Below are positions 34,700-47,764 of a stretch of 64,000 bases of DNA, piece after piece. The notes under the pieces were generated by a model. It worked only from the letters and a program-made list of their open reading frames with translations, was not told where the DNA came from and did no database searches. The stretch covers positions 115,951,140 to 116,015,139 of the forward strand of contig NC_081410.1 of NCBI RefSeq assembly GCF_030272615.1, read 5' to 3'. The translations under genes were made by a program, and so were the position numbers. The DNA is from Cryptomeria japonica. Taxonomy: Eukaryota > Streptophyta > Pinopsida > Cupressales > Cupressaceae. Numbering within the stretch: position 1 is the first letter of the stretch; every line of letters starts with the position of its first letter.

Positions 34700-35560
34700 A
34701 TTTCTCTGAAAACAACACTTTTGTTGTGAAGAACTACTCAACAACAAGGTCCCAAAGTTTGTATCCTTTCACAATGACACCATAGCAAACGAAGATATAT
34801 TGTATTGCTTTGTTCTCCAAATTTGACCACTTCTCCCTAGGCAAATGTGCATATGCCTTGCAACCAAAAACTCTAAGATGTAGTGAGGGCATTTTGCCTA
34901 TCGATGCCTTCACAAGAGTCAACTCAATAAGAATTGGTGTAAAAGACCTATTAATCAAGTAACAAGCCATAGCAACAACTTCTGCTCAAAAAGTTTGAGC
35001 TAAGACAGCCCCATTAAGCATAATCCTAGCCTTCTCCATTAACATCCTATTCATTCTTTCTTCAACTCCATTCTACTAGAGGTATATGGAGTTGTCTTAT
35101 GTCTCTCGATCTCATGCTCTTTCTAGAATCTATCAAAATTTATGGAAAAAAACTCAATGCCAATATCAATCCACAAAACCCTAATATTCTTACTAGTCTA
35201 GTTTGCAAAAAGAGCCTTAAACACCTTAAACCAACTAAAGCCATCAAATTAACTCCTATGGAAGTATGCCCATGTCCTTCTAGAATAATCATCCATAAAA
35301 CATACATATTACAAGCCCAAGGATTTAGAAATCAAAAGAACATTAACCAAACCCAATACATCTAAATGAATTAAATCTAACACCCTAGAAGATTTGTGAG
35401 AACTAGAATAAAACCAAATATAGTTTCGTTTTGCATATACATATTGTTCACAAAAACCAAAATTAAGAGTACAACTATTCATCCCCTCAACAAGATTCTT
35501 ATTTGTCAAAATATTTAGACCCTTCTCACCTATATGCCCCATTTTCTAATGGCATAGCAT
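34700..35560 (-). pseudogene. Copia pol remnant: GAG-pre-integrase and integrase
   Basis: 35309-35542 reads MGHIGEKGLNIL, MNSCTLNFGFCEQYVY and VLDLIHLDVLGLV, i.e. the GAG-pre-integrase HxxxH-C-C region and the start of the integrase core (first catalytic Asp, HLDV). 34734-34970 reads MACYLINRSFTPI, LRVFGCKAYAHLPREKWSNL and GYKLWDLV, the integrase C-terminal block. Stops and frameshifts separate the parts. Confidence 0.88.
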
Positions 35561-36986
35561 TTTTTTCTATACAAGTAACTTCCTCTCTAAAATGAGAGGT
35601 TTCTTAGGTAACCAAAAAGTATAGCCATCAAAAGTAGACAAAATGCCCCTTTTTGTTGTTGGTTATAATGGTAAAGTTGTAGATTCTAAAGATCTCTTCA
35701 TTACAAGAACAAAAGAATAATTGCACGAGACAATGCATGTATCTAGCTAAAACAAATTAACCACACGAACACCCATAGCAAGCACTATACCACCTTGCAC
35801 CATCTTACACCCTCCTTTAAAGAAAAGAACTTGCACAATCACATCATTGAGTTTCCTCATTGACAATTTTGTGTCAAACCAAAGATGCACATTGGTGATC
35901 CCCTTCATTTGTCCATCAAGGTGTCAAATATGAACTCTACCACAATCAACTATGCTCAAATGAGAATCATAATCAAGGTACACTTTCTAGGCATTATATT
36001 CTTCATGCTATGAAAACCACCTTCAATGAATGTTACATGGATAGAAGCTTCAAAGTCTATCAGCCACACACCTTATGAAACTTGAGTTACCAAGGCCACA
36101 ATAAAGGCATCTACATCATCTTGAAAAGTTTTTTCAAACTCATCATTTGAATCATAATTCTTTTTCTTTTCTCCTCTTTGCCATATCTATGAAAAAGTCC
36201 AGTCTTACCACAATTCCATCACAACCTTGGACTTTCCTAGAGATTTGGATCTAGACATTTCTTTCTGCTTGACCTTCTTCTTGCCTTTCTCCTTCAATCT
36301 TCCACAAACAACTAGGGCCTCCTTAGAAGATTTGAAACCTTTTCGCCACATCTCATCAAAGCAGCAAGTACCTCATCCATTTTGAGTTTTGAGGAAATTC
36401 CTCCAATTGCCATCACAAAGTGATCCCACAAGTCTAGCAAAGAACAAAGAAGTGTTATGCAACAATCCTCCTCCATTTGCACTCCAACAAAGTGCAACTA
36501 GGTCACAATCATATTGAACATGTTAAATTATTGGACACAAAACCATCATCAGCCATTCTCAAGGTACATCTACTTTCTCAAGAAAAATTTGTTAACCAAG
36601 GCTTTAGCCTAATACAAGTCTCTCAAGTTCTTTCAAAGAGTTTATTATGTGGCTTCTTTGTTTACATTCAACAAATCAAAATCCATCAAGCAGATCCTAA
36701 TGAAACCCTTTTCTGTTTTGTCCAATAGATCTCAATCGACTTATGACACTACAGAGGGTTTGAATCAGATACAGCACCCCATAGATTTTTGTCTATAAAA
36801 ACATCCTACCTTGAGCTTCCATAGCTCAAAGTTAGCATCAATGAATCTCTCCAACTCTATCCTTGATGTTCTTGTCATTTTCTTGCAACAAGATCTCCTT
36901 CACAAGCTCCCATCAAACCAAGATTAGAACAAAGAACGTTGTTCCTATATACCTAGGACCCTAGGTGATCAAGATCTACTACTAAA
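35561..36986 (-). pseudogene. Copia gag remnant and leader
   Basis: Minus-strand gag pieces: VQMEEDCCITLLCSLLDLWDHFVMAI, then KLKMDEVLAALMR (36312-36497). Near 36200-36220 there is a degraded zinc-knuckle region. The leader next to the 5' LTR (36900-36986) contains GTAGATCTTGATCACC on the minus strand; a canonical tRNA-iMet primer-binding site is not recognisable. Confidence 0.75.
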
Positions 36987-37571
36987 TGAAAGGAAGTGGA
37001 GGCAAGAAATATGCTTTCTGCACTAATGTATGACAAAAGGTATGTGCAAAAATTAAACTGATCACACAATTGTAAGGAAATAAACACAAAAGGCAATATA
37101 CCATAACACAGTGATTTGCATGGGGAAAACCTTTTCGAAAGAAAAACTCCACAATCCAAAGCAACTCAATGTGTCATTCAATAATCAATGATTACTATAC
37201 ACTTGTAAAGTCTTAAACCTTTAAAAAGAGTACCACCAACATGAGATCTAGGGCAATTTTGGCAACATAACGATACCTATAAAACTCACTACATCAAACC
37301 CCTAATGCATGTGTGAATATAAATAGACACATCAAAAATGTAGATTTATAATACCATGAGCACCAAAACCATGGGCCAAGAAAACAACATGAAGAACACA
37401 CAAATATGACAAAAAAGGGGGGGAACGTTTGGGGGTGCTGCCCTCCCAAATGCATGACGCTCCCTTCTTCAATCCCCCATCCCACCCCCTTGTGGGGGAG
37501 CCTTCAACCCCACTTATCACGAAGAATATGTATTATACATAGGATTGCAAGTTGAGACACCTTTCCTAACA
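36987..37571 (-). repeat. Copia 5' LTR (585 bp)
   Basis: Partner of the LTR at 30650. On the minus strand it runs from TGTTAGGAAAGG (37571 downward) to ...CTTCCTTTCA (36987). It contains a ~100-bp G/C-rich insert (about 37400-37510, GGGGGGGAACGTTTGGGGG ... CCCCTTGTGGGGGAG) that is absent from the other LTR. Confidence 0.88.
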
Positions 37572-37576
37572 CCAAA

Positions 37577-38071
37577 GATAAACCTGCTACTTTGTTGCTT
37601 AATGCCCTAATATTGTGAAATTTCCCATCACTGAGCATTCCTGCTGTACATAACCTTATTAGAAGAAAGCTGATTGTATTTCCTGTAGGAGAGGGAGAGA
37701 GAAAATATATATATATATATGAATAAATTCAGTCTCTCTACCAGGTAATCTCACATCAATTGTCAAATACAGGATCACAAACAACATATTTACTACAATT
37801 GAATTTTGGGTTTTATCATGAATCATGATAGACAGCAAGTAGATTTCGGTTTAAGTTGCACTACACAAGCATTTGCTTGTAATTTTATATGAAAAAGACT
37901 GCTATTTGGTGAGCTGTAGCTTTGGAAGAATGGGGTTAATTAAAAAGATCGCGAATAAAAGAAAATCAAATAATTACATTTTTTTCCTTCAAATCAAAGG
38001 CTAGAAATATGCTCTAAAAACAAAACATTTTAACTACATCACAGTGCAGAGTCAAGCTCAGAAGCATTTAC
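37577..38071. other. Intron sequence adjoining exon B
   Basis: AT-rich, with a short (AT)n run at about 37705-37722. Donor side of the 11.5-kb intron. No gene. Confidence 0.6.
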
Positions 38072-38224
38072 CTGTGCATCAGTAAACACACGAAACGCAT
38101 AGATTTCAGAATCTGGAGAAAATCCAAGGCACTCCATATCTTGGCTCGCAATCACCCCTGCGACAAAAGTTCCATGTCCAAGATTATCATTTAAACTGTC
38201 CTCATTCGTCCAGTTTGTACGCTC
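38072..38224 (-). CDS. S1P: S1P exon B: catalytic His
   Basis: 153 bp, 51 codons, phase 0/0 (segment residues 44-94). It starts [14 protein letters not shown], followed by the subtilase His motif [10 protein letters not shown] with catalytic H60, and ends AFRVFTDAQ. The acceptor is CTTGCAG|GAG and the donor CACAG|GTAAAT. The exon is separated from exon A by 22.4 kb of repeat-filled intron, yet the joined reading frame FRNIK-ERTNW is exactly that of the family. Confidence 0.94.
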
Positions 38225-41200
38225 CTGCAAGCACATTCCGGTGTAATGATTATGTTTATAATATCATATCCATGTGATCTATAACTTCTACACATCTACA
38301 GAAATAAAATCATCAGGCAACAAGACAACAGGAGGACTGTGGCCTTTTCAATGACAAATAAGAGAATGTATCTCATAAACCACTCAACATAATTCAGTAA
38401 CCAGCATGTTGTTTGGAAGAATTAGATGCATGTCATCCAAAAAAGGTCAGCCCCTGAAGATCCACGAATTGCATACAATGCTAAATAAACAAGAAAAAAG
38501 ATATAAATGCAAGATATCTTTCCAGCTAATAACTTCAGATCTAAATGCAATTCCCAAGACCCCTTGAAAAATGCTCGTAGCATGCAACATTGTCAACCTT
38601 TGACCAGCAATAGAAAAGAAGGGAGTAAATCAACAACTCTACAGAAAAGACAAGATATTTTTTTATTATTTATGATAAATAAAGTACCAGACGTATTTCA
38701 TAACTTCACAAAGGACATTGGTTTTTTCAGTTTATCAATATGTTGCCCCTTAAATATTTAAGAGATTTTATCTGCTATGTATTTCTTCCTACAGCAATAA
38801 CATTAGTGTCCATGGTTCAATCGATTTGAGTTTTTAATATAGGGCTACCATGCAAGTAACTCTTACCATGGGAGTGCATGTTTCGTGTACTCTTTTGTGA
38901 TGTCATCTATTTACACCAGGTGATATTAGTAATGTATCCAGAAGCTGAATATTAGCAGAACTGCTGCTATTAAGATTGCCTTCTTGCACCTAATGAAAAT
39001 CTCTTCAATCATGCTGTTCCATATGGGTGAATATTTCCTTCATATATTAGTTACATTTCTAATCATAATATCTAAAGAAATATTGTAATTAAAATATATA
39101 TATATATTTCATCCATACAACTGTTCTTAGTCTGCATTTACCAGAGCTATTGGAGAATAGGGGTTTTAAAGCTAGTGATGGAGCAGGTTTCAGCATGTAA
39201 ATTTTTTGGGCACAAGTAAATAAGTCTCACCACACTATATCTAAAACTTCAGGTCAATTTGACTTCATATGACTGGGTTAGGACAAAAGTCCAGTTGATT
39301 GGTTCCGCATGTTTCAAGATCATGTGATAGCATTTTGACCTAAAACAAGATGCAAATCTTGAAATCCATGTTAGAAACACCCTATTTGTGTTCAGATCAT
39401 GTGGATGCCACATAAAGGTTTTAATTTTTATAGCTCCTATATATTCCATTCCTATTTCCACAGGCTAGCTGACTGTAAGTTTATGCTATGTGGCATTTTA
39501 CTTTTGTCATCATTTCCCTTAAACATGAAAGGATGATATTTTGACTTCAACAATAATGCTTAAAGAAATTTCAATCTTTTACTGGTGACAAGGTTGAGGG
39601 TCAAATGAGCAAATATCAAGCACTCAGCAAGTTCATAGTGCATCAACATAATATGGACGCCAAAATATCATACCTTGCAAAAGCAGCAACTTTATTGGTA
39701 CAGAAGAATTGCGCACATAGGCAATAACTAGCTTAATAGAAACACACTTTTTATTACTCAGAACTCTTTTACACAACACGGCCTACTTAATCTCCAACGA
39801 TCCTAAGCTACCTTCAATTTACAATATTCTAATCCCTTCTGAGTATTCCTTGGCATTTAACTTGAATCCTCATTAGCAGATGAAACCCCACATGACGGAA
39901 AGGGAAATAAGTATGTTCTCTGAACATTGCAAGATTGTTCACAATCATGCACAATTTAGTCCAACAGGTTCTGTATGCTATCCACTGAACCATGTTACAT
40001 TTGTCATGCACAATGTTTTCATTTGTAATATGTCTAGAAAGACCAAGACATGTGTTATGATTTAGGCATGGTATCTCTACTGCAATGCCACAACATGACA
40101 CCTCATGGTGCTGCCCCTTACAATGGGTGTCCATGGACCTACACTCCTTAGTATAGAACCCACTAGCCCATCTTCTTCAACACTGTTACCACAATAGATT
40201 TAAAACTCATTTGAGTACTCACAGGAAATTTTCACCCAAGCAGCTTGACCCCAACCTCACCAAGTTTTGCGAGTTCGCACTGCAGATTCACCACAGGTAC
40301 CAGGAGTCTGCCACACAAACTCACCGCACATGGGTAGACTGCCAGACGCAGGAAAAAAAATGCAGCAAAAACATTGAAAAGCATGATCTTTTGGTCTTTT
40401 TTAAAAATTCCAACAATCCCATTTTTTCACACAGCATTTGCAAATTTGTTTGAGTAAAAATGAACAATTTGGAGCAGATTTAACAAGCAAACTTAAAATT
40501 CCCTCCGATCCTAGTTTCTGCACAAGACATTCCTAGTTGTTGCATGAGATATCTTAGTTGCTGCAGAAGAAATCCTAGCTTTTATCAAGTGTTTCCAGTG
40601 GCTGCATAAGAAACTACTTTGCTATGCAAAGTTAATGTCTTTGGTGTGCAAGTATCTTTCTTGCATGTATAGTATACCTTTGGCTGCACAAGCAGTCCCT
40701 TTTCCGAGCAAACAATCTCCTTGTCACATCTGGCACCCATTGGCTAGGCAACTCACAACTCTCCTTGTCATAAGAGAGCGAAGATTTCCCTCATAGACTA
40801 ATGAGTCTGAAGGCTCACGTAGTTTTTAATTACCCCAAACCCCACAAAGGAACCTGCCCGCAAAACCCTACTTTGGTTATGAAAGCAAAAACTAAATTTG
40901 TCTTCGGCCTATGTTTTCCACATATGAAACTTGTAAAAATACTAATATAGATTTGTAGTTTATAATCATATGAAACTACGATATGCATTAAACTAATTTT
41001 TTGATCTATAAATGAAGGAAAAGCTGGTTATAACTTCTGTACATTCAGTTTTACACATGTTTTTAAAGATTATTTTACAAATTTATGTTTTTTTTAAAAA
41101 TCAGAAATGTGAAGTCACCGAGTATGGATCAAATTTAGGCCTTAAGAATTTTTATTGAGTCTGAAGTTTTTGAACCATGTTTATCATTATATGTGGCCTA

Positions 41201-41501
41201 CAGAATTAATCTACTTTGGAGCACACAAGACCACCTTCTCCAAGAGTGTTTACACAACATGGAGCCCTCAAAAGCAACTCATTCAAGAGTTCTCTCATTG
41301 TTCAAGGCCCATAAAATTATCTCTTTCAAGAGTATTCACATAGTATGTAGCTCACACAAAAAACCTGCCTAAGAAGTAATCTTATAGCATGGAATCTACA
41401 AGACCATCCTCTTCACAAAACCGTCTCCTTCATGAGCATTCTCATGGTATTCAAGGAGCAATGGCATCTTCTTTAAAGGTGTGCTGATAGTAATGCTAGC
41501 A
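38225..41501. other. 22.4-kb intron, 3' part, no recognised gene
   Basis: AT-rich intron DNA. 40500-40780 contains loosely repeated (G)CTGCA(CA/GA)AAG(A)AA words (about 30-40 bp apart). 41200-41490 contains loosely repeated CA(T)GG(A)(G)CC...AAGAG(T)(T/A)TTC words of about 50 bp. The ORFs at 39829-40134 and 40211-40453 match nothing I recognise. Confidence 0.45.
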
Positions 41502-43889
41502 CAAAATGTGATGTCCCCATAATAGTGATTGATATCTGAATATACTTATGTATCAGTTATTTAATTATATGAGTTTATGACTCAAACTCTTTAGTATTAT
41601 GTAATCAGTTTCATAAACATAATAAATAGATTATTACGCATATTTACATTAACAACACATTTACATTAAATATTACATAATATTAATATTCTTATTTACA
41701 TGGTAATCATAATGCAATATTGACAAGGCAACAATAACTACTAAGAATAATAAAACATTAATAAACAATATAAAACAAGTGGCAGACAAGATCTGACGCA
41801 TGTCAGATCTGTCTGCCTTCCCATCCATTAAATAAACCATAAATGAAGTCAGCACCTATATTAAGGAAGTCTAAGATCAAAATGGTAATTGATGATCACA
41901 TGTTTATCATGGAAATTGCAAGTTAAAACCTTCAGTTGTATGATTAACAAACCAATCCATTTCAGAGCATCTAGGACATTTAAGGATTAATAATCATGAC
42001 TTTGATTAAATTAAGCATGCAGTGACTAAGGTAAGACTGGTTCCATAAACAGAAACAAAGGAAGACAACGTTTAACATATATAATAGCATTTGCAACCCA
42101 ACAATAATAATTAGTAAAACGCAAATAGTCTAACGATCCAAGATAAGAATTGGTTAGAAATTATGAAGTATGACTCTTCCTTTGTGAAGAGATGTGTCCC
42201 ACTAATGACGAGTTAGGTGAGGGTATTAATAAAGATGATGTAGAAGTGACGGGGAGATATATGGAGGGATATTAAAAAATATATAAAACAAATAATACCA
42301 ATAAAAATCAGATCGGAACTGATATTAAGTTACAGGCAGTAACATTCTTGTTCTGGGTGGTGTTGATGTGTTTTTAATACACATGCGAACACAAAAAAAA
42401 ATACACAAAAGTATCTTATCCTCTCTTGAACAAAATCTCTCAAATGCTGAAGATTAGCTTAAGGATCACTTGAGAAGACTCCAAGGTTCATGAATGTAGG
42501 GTCACTACGTGTGGATAAGCACAGTTGGTTGATGTGATTGCTGGTATCACAAGGAGACTTACGTTTGAATGCCTAAATGCTTGATTTGCTGGAACTCGAT
42601 CATCTGATGTTGCTATATGGTGAATTTTTTTATCCTAAACTAGCTTGAATTGAAAAAAAGACAAAAGATGAAGGGTTGAGAGAGTCTATTCTAATCCTAA
42701 GAATGTAAGAAGATAGTTGAATGATTAGCCGGAATCCTACTGGGCCAGGTCTCACCATCAAACTAAACAATTTGACACAAGCTCGGTGCAATCTTCTATT
42801 GATGTTTCAAAGATATTCAAATCATTACCATCGACCATTGATCACCATCCAAGTTAATGCATAAGCAATGGACGTATAACGATTCAAAGTTAGACTCATA
42901 TCACTCCAGTTGACCACGCAAGGCGTACTTACAATCAGCAAGAGGCTAGTAGTATGGACTAAACGGATTCCACATGAATGCATTCAACAAATTCCTCCAT
43001 TCAATCTAATTAATTTATCATCTAACATGAAGATCCAACAAGAAACCATGCACATTGTAAAGAAACATCACACTTCACCATAACTTCAATGAAAATGGAG
43101 TTCATTTACAACTTAGGCAACAATTTCTGCCTTCTCCTCCTAATCTAACTTCTATTCTAATTGCTATTCTATTCTCCTCTTGCTACTAACTATTCGCTAT
43201 TAACCTTTACAAATGAAGAGCTTGAGCTTTTATAGAGAGCTTATTACAATGAATGGCTAGGATTGAATCTCCATCAATGGCTAAGATTTTACAATGAAAA
43301 CCCTAATTAGGGTTTGTTACAACAAACTCAAATTGGCCAATGAAATGATTACAACACCTTGGCTTGACCAATAGATAACAAGGGTAGGTGCCTCGAAGTT
43401 TGTGCCATCATTGGTGAGTTTGGTTTATTGAACTTGGATGCGTTGATGTGGACTTCATTGACTAGAGGAATGGTGACCGGAACGCCATCTGGGATGCCAC
43501 TTCACTCTTGCACTTTGTAGAATTGAGTTGATTCATCATGATGAAGGGATGTTGAGAGGTATCTCTTGATACTCAACATTATCTAGCTCGCTCAAAGTAG
43601 TTGTGATGGGAGTTATTGATGTAGCTGAATCTTTACTTGCTTGCTTTTGAGTGATTGTATAACTTCTCTTCATGTCTCCATGGTGCGGTGAAGGTTGAAA
43701 TTCCTCTTGGGCGTGAAGTTTCTCCTCTTGCACAGTGGTGTAGGTCTTACAATTTTCCTCCTTTTTGCTTTGCAATCACCATCGCCTCCCATCTGCAAAA
43801 CAAAACAAACATGATATCAAATACATAATATATAACTTTGATAGTTCTTCTTAGCTTGATATATCCCTTGATTTTATGTGTTTTGCAGG

Positions 43890-45540
43890 TTTGATAAGAA
43901 GATCTAGAGGAATTCATCTTCAAGAAGGAGCTTCTTGAAGTTGATTTTCACTCTTAGAGAGGAGCTCTTTAAGCGTATTCCATCCTTGGTGTTCATTAAG
44001 CTTTCCTCACCTTCATCTTCTTCATTTTCTTGAACTTCGCTCATACCCTTCAAATTGTGAAGTTTGCTCATGTAGGTCAAATCATGAAGTTTACTCTTGC
44101 ATGTTGAACTTGTGAAGTTCATGAAGTCGAGATTTGCTTGTGTAGGCGTAAAGATGAAGATTGCTCTAGATGGAGTACTTGCAACTTGTTTCAATCACCT
44201 TGCTTATTCATGAAATTCGCTCCAATCTTCTAAGTCATGAAGTTTACCATTGTAGAAAATTCGCTCCAAACCTTGAACTTATGAAGTTAGCTCCCATCCT
44301 ACAACTCATGAAGAAATAAAATCTCTTCAAACCAATAGCTCATGAAGTTGCAAAATCCGCTCAAAAGGGGGTGCACCTGAAGTTTGTTTCTCTTACCTTG
44401 CTCATCAAATTTGTTCTTCCTCTCCAAATTATGAAATTCGCTCATGATCTCAAACTCACGAAGTTCATTGTGCTTGTGTGAAATCCACTCCATTCCCTCT
44501 AGACATGAAGTTCGCTCTTAATCCCTTTAACATGAAGTTGCAAACTTCGCTTCAAGGAGACAATTCATGAAGTTCACTCCAATTCCTTGACTCATGAAGT
44601 TGAAAAACCACTCCTAAAAGGCAAGTCATGAAGTTGTTAAACTCGCTCCAAAGTATGAAGTCATGAAGTTGTTTTATTTATGAATTTCGCTCCAAACATC
44701 TTGAACTTGAAGTTCGCTCCAAAAGCTTCAAACTTGAAGTATGAACTTCGCTCCTATCACTCAACTCCCGAAGTAAGAACTTCGCTCCAATGTGTCTTAG
44801 CATGAAGTAGACATTTCGCTTGAGGCTTGCAACTGCTGAAGTAGGGAATTTCGCTCCTAAAGGTGAACTCCTGAAGTTATCTCAAACCTGAAGTTCGCTC
44901 CAAAACAGTAAATCATGAAGTTTTCTCTTACATCCCAACTCATGAAGTAGACAATCCGCTCCACTATGCAAAGTCATGAAGTTAGGAACTTCGCTCTAAA
45001 AGCCTCCAACATGAAGTTCAACTTCGCTCCAAAACAGCAATTCATGAAGTTAGCAACTTCGCTCCATTTCTTCAATTCCCGAAGTTGTCAACTTCGCTCC
45101 TATCCCCCAATGCATGAAGTATGAACTTCGCTCAAATCTCTCAATGCATGAAGTATGTTCGTCGCTTTAATCATTCAATTCATGAAATATGAATTTCGCT
45201 CCAAAGGCTTAAGTCATGAAGATGTTGAATCTCACTCTAACTTGTGAAATTCGCTTGAGAAGTGCAACTCATGAAGCAATGCTTTCGCTCCAAAACCTTT
45301 GCACCTGAAGTTCGCTCCAATCTCCTTGAGGCTGAAGTTGTAAAATCGCTCCTCTTGGTGAGATCATGTAGTTAGCTCTCCTTGGTGAGATCATGAAGTT
45401 CGCTCCATTCCCTCAACTACCGAAGTTATCAACTTCGCTCATCTCTTGCAACTCCCGAAGCTATCAACTTCACTCATCTCTTGCAACTCCCAAAGCTATC
45501 AACTTCGCTCATCTTGGTCAAGTCATGAAGTTATTTGACA
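43890..45540. repeat. GAAGTTCGCTCC motif array, about 1.65 kb
   Basis: Dozens of spaced copies of (TC)ATGAAGTT...(AACT)TCGCTCC, typically 35-60 bp apart (e.g. 44700-45130), with unrelated short spacers. Conserved cores are ATGAAGTT and TTCGCTCC. On the minus strand some units could read SELHDL/SEFHNL (43904-44194, 44299-44493), but no long open frame survives, so it may be a noncoding array or a decayed peptide repeat. Confidence 0.8.
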
Positions 45541-46276
45541 AGTTAGTCTCTCCGTCAGGATTCATATATGGAATATAACATTTAAGTATAAGTGAGTAAA
45601 TGCCACTTATACTTTAAGTTATATTCCATATATATTGTCAGGATGTTTGAGAGTGGTTTCGAACCTCCGGGAGTTATAATGCTATAATATCCCTTGGCTA
45701 ATCTGACCCTGTTTTGCTTATATGAACACCAAGGAATATTGTCAAACATTTGGCATACAACGTTTGAAGCCGCTATAGTGAATTCTTTATTTGTCTTCTT
45801 TGGGTTTGTAGGCTGCAAATGAAGTTATGGAAAGCTTCTAACAATGCAAAGTTGTTATAGAAATGATATACTAGCTGTTTTAGACCTTTCCACACATATG
45901 TAATGACTGAAATTAACTAGTACAGCTAGTTGACATTAAGACAAACACTTGTCATGCATCCGAAAGTACACCTACAGCCATTAGGCATTTAAGCAAACAA
46001 TTGGCATGAAAGCTAAATGGCTGATCAATGTTGAATGTGGAATATGCAAATTATATCTCCATTAAACATATGCAACCTCCAAATATTTCATGATATAATC
46101 ATAATAGAAAATGATGCAATGAAGTAATGATTTTCTAATACAATGACCATAGATAGAAAACCTGGTATTTCAATGGCTGCCTTGATATATTGGTTTGAAT
46201 CTCCTCATATGCAAATCCCTTGTCACATATATATAGCTGTTCAACCTCTCTAAATCCCCTTCTATAGAACTCCAAC

Positions 46277-46416
46277 TACTGTAGCGCACTGTTCATGCGC
46301 ACTGTTCACGGCACTGTAGCGCACTATTCACGGCACTGTTCATGTGCACTGTTCACAGCACTGTAGCGCACTGTTCACGGCACTGTTCACGCGCACTGTT
46401 CATGCGCACTGTAGCA
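46277..46416. repeat. GCACTGTTCACG / GCACTGTAGC tandem array
   Basis: About 12 units of 10-13 bp, GCACTGTTCA(C/T)G(C/G) alternating with GCACTGTAGC, forming a higher-order pattern of roughly 45-50 bp. Inside the nested copy 2 repeat. Confidence 0.93.
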
Positions 46417-47009
46417 GCAAGAACAAACTTGCAATTTGCTCTTAAAACCTTGAATAATTTGTTGCCAAATAAGGATGATTCACAACCAACTATAAATGTT
46501 CTTCAACAATAAACTTCAAACCCTTGTAGAAAACTTCACCAATTTGCACAAATGAAAGAACTGAAGTATTCTTTCCCACAACTGCAATAATTCAGATGTT
46601 ATTTCACACCTTCAAAATTGCTATCAATAGGAAGTTTTCGTTTCCTATGATCAAAGAAGAAAATTGCGAAAGCCCTAGGCTCCACAATAAAAATCAATCA
46701 AAATACTATTCATCAACTGGATGTCGAGAATGAACTCTTGCCTTTCCTTTTATTCTTTCCTTAAGAGAGCTCAAACACCTTCCTGGCCAATGTGGGATAA
46801 AAGATTTATTCCTACATTAAATTATTCACTTAACGCACTTTATTATATTAAAGTGACTTCATTATTATAAAGTTACTTTAGAACTTTATAATAATATTAA
46901 AATATTAAATAAATCACTTAAGTCACTTAAACTTTAATATCTCTTGATGTACTTGTCTGATTGCTAAACTGTCTGAGCCAGGAGTCGACTCTCCCCATTC
47001 TCCATGTGA

Positions 47010-47384
47010 TTGGATGCCTGTCTAAAAATAGAAACCCTGAATAGTGACTTACTATAAATAGTAAGTATGTGGAACTGAGTCTAGAAATAGCTGCAAAGGC
47101 CCAATCAAGGTTGACACTGCCAATAAGCTCTGCTCAGGTGTCTTTCTATTAATAGGAACCCTGACTCTCCCAAAATAGTAACTTACTATAAATAGTAAGT
47201 GTGCCAATCTGAGTCAAAAAACCTGTGCAAAGGCCAAAACCTGAATCCAGCTGAAGAGTAATGTCTCTAATCACCAAGTAACTGCCACACGAGGCCCTCT
47301 ATCAATAATTGTTAGCCTACGAGGGTCAAATGATAGGCTAATTCTTACAAACTCTGATGCTCGCAAAATGGGGACATTACAAAA
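47010..47384. repeat. LTR-like segment with duplicated TATA-containing palindrome
   Basis: Two ~130-bp related units, each with A(A/G)AACCCTGA ... ACTTACTATAAATAGTAAGT ... CTGAGTC ... GCAAAGGCC. The 20-bp perfect palindromes are at 47047-47066 and 47181-47200 and contain CTATAAATAG, a good plant TATA box. The segment ends GGGGACATTACA (47373-47384), an LTR-type terminus. Confidence 0.6.
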
Positions 47385-47747
47385 TCTAGTTTTTGGAAGA
47401 TCCTTCAAATTTCCAGACTTAGTCAAATTTTAGTCAAATTTCAGGCGATTTCAGGATCAGGATGACATTCCAGACTTCTAAGGCAAGTTCGTTTTGACCT
47501 TGATGTAAGGGACGGGACCTAGGAGGACATTATGCATTCAACCAAGGTTTGATTTAGCAACTTGAAGTGTGACTGGATAGTACACAAAAACCTTAGGAAT
47601 GATCTAAATAACCCCTAATCACTCAACTGACCTGACCTCTTGACCATTTGAGCACCTATACATCTCCAATGCAAAGGCTAATAGCAAAGACACGATTACT
47701 ACAAACTAAGCTAAGACGACCAACCCAAAAAATGGAAAAAGTGGGGG

Positions 47748-47764
47748 TCCCCATTTGCAATGGG
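47748..47764. repeat. Terminal hairpin of the TGTTG...CAACA repeat, copy 2
   Basis: CCCCATT-TGC-AATGGGG, identical to the hairpin in copy 1, at the same distance from the CAACA end. Confidence 0.75.

Larger units (their letters stand above)
30650..37571 (-). mobile_element. Ty1/copia retrotransposon, nearly full length, minus strand
   Basis: Bounded by CCAAA repeats (30645-30649 and 37572-37576). Two homologous LTRs: 30650-31145 (3' LTR) and 36987-37571 (5' LTR), both starting TGTTA(A/G)GAAAGG and ending ...CCTTTCA on the minus strand. Between them, in order on the minus strand, are gag, GAG-pre-integrase, integrase, RT and RNase H remnants, the normal copia order. LTR divergence is considerable and all frames are broken, so the insertion is old. 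A ~2.1-kb repeat has inserted into the RT region. Confidence 0.9.

Noticed and set aside
43890-45540. Array of short repeats as a CRISPR or centromeric satellite
   Set aside because: Repeat boxes are too short and degenerate and spacing too variable for either; it lies inside a mobile repeat.
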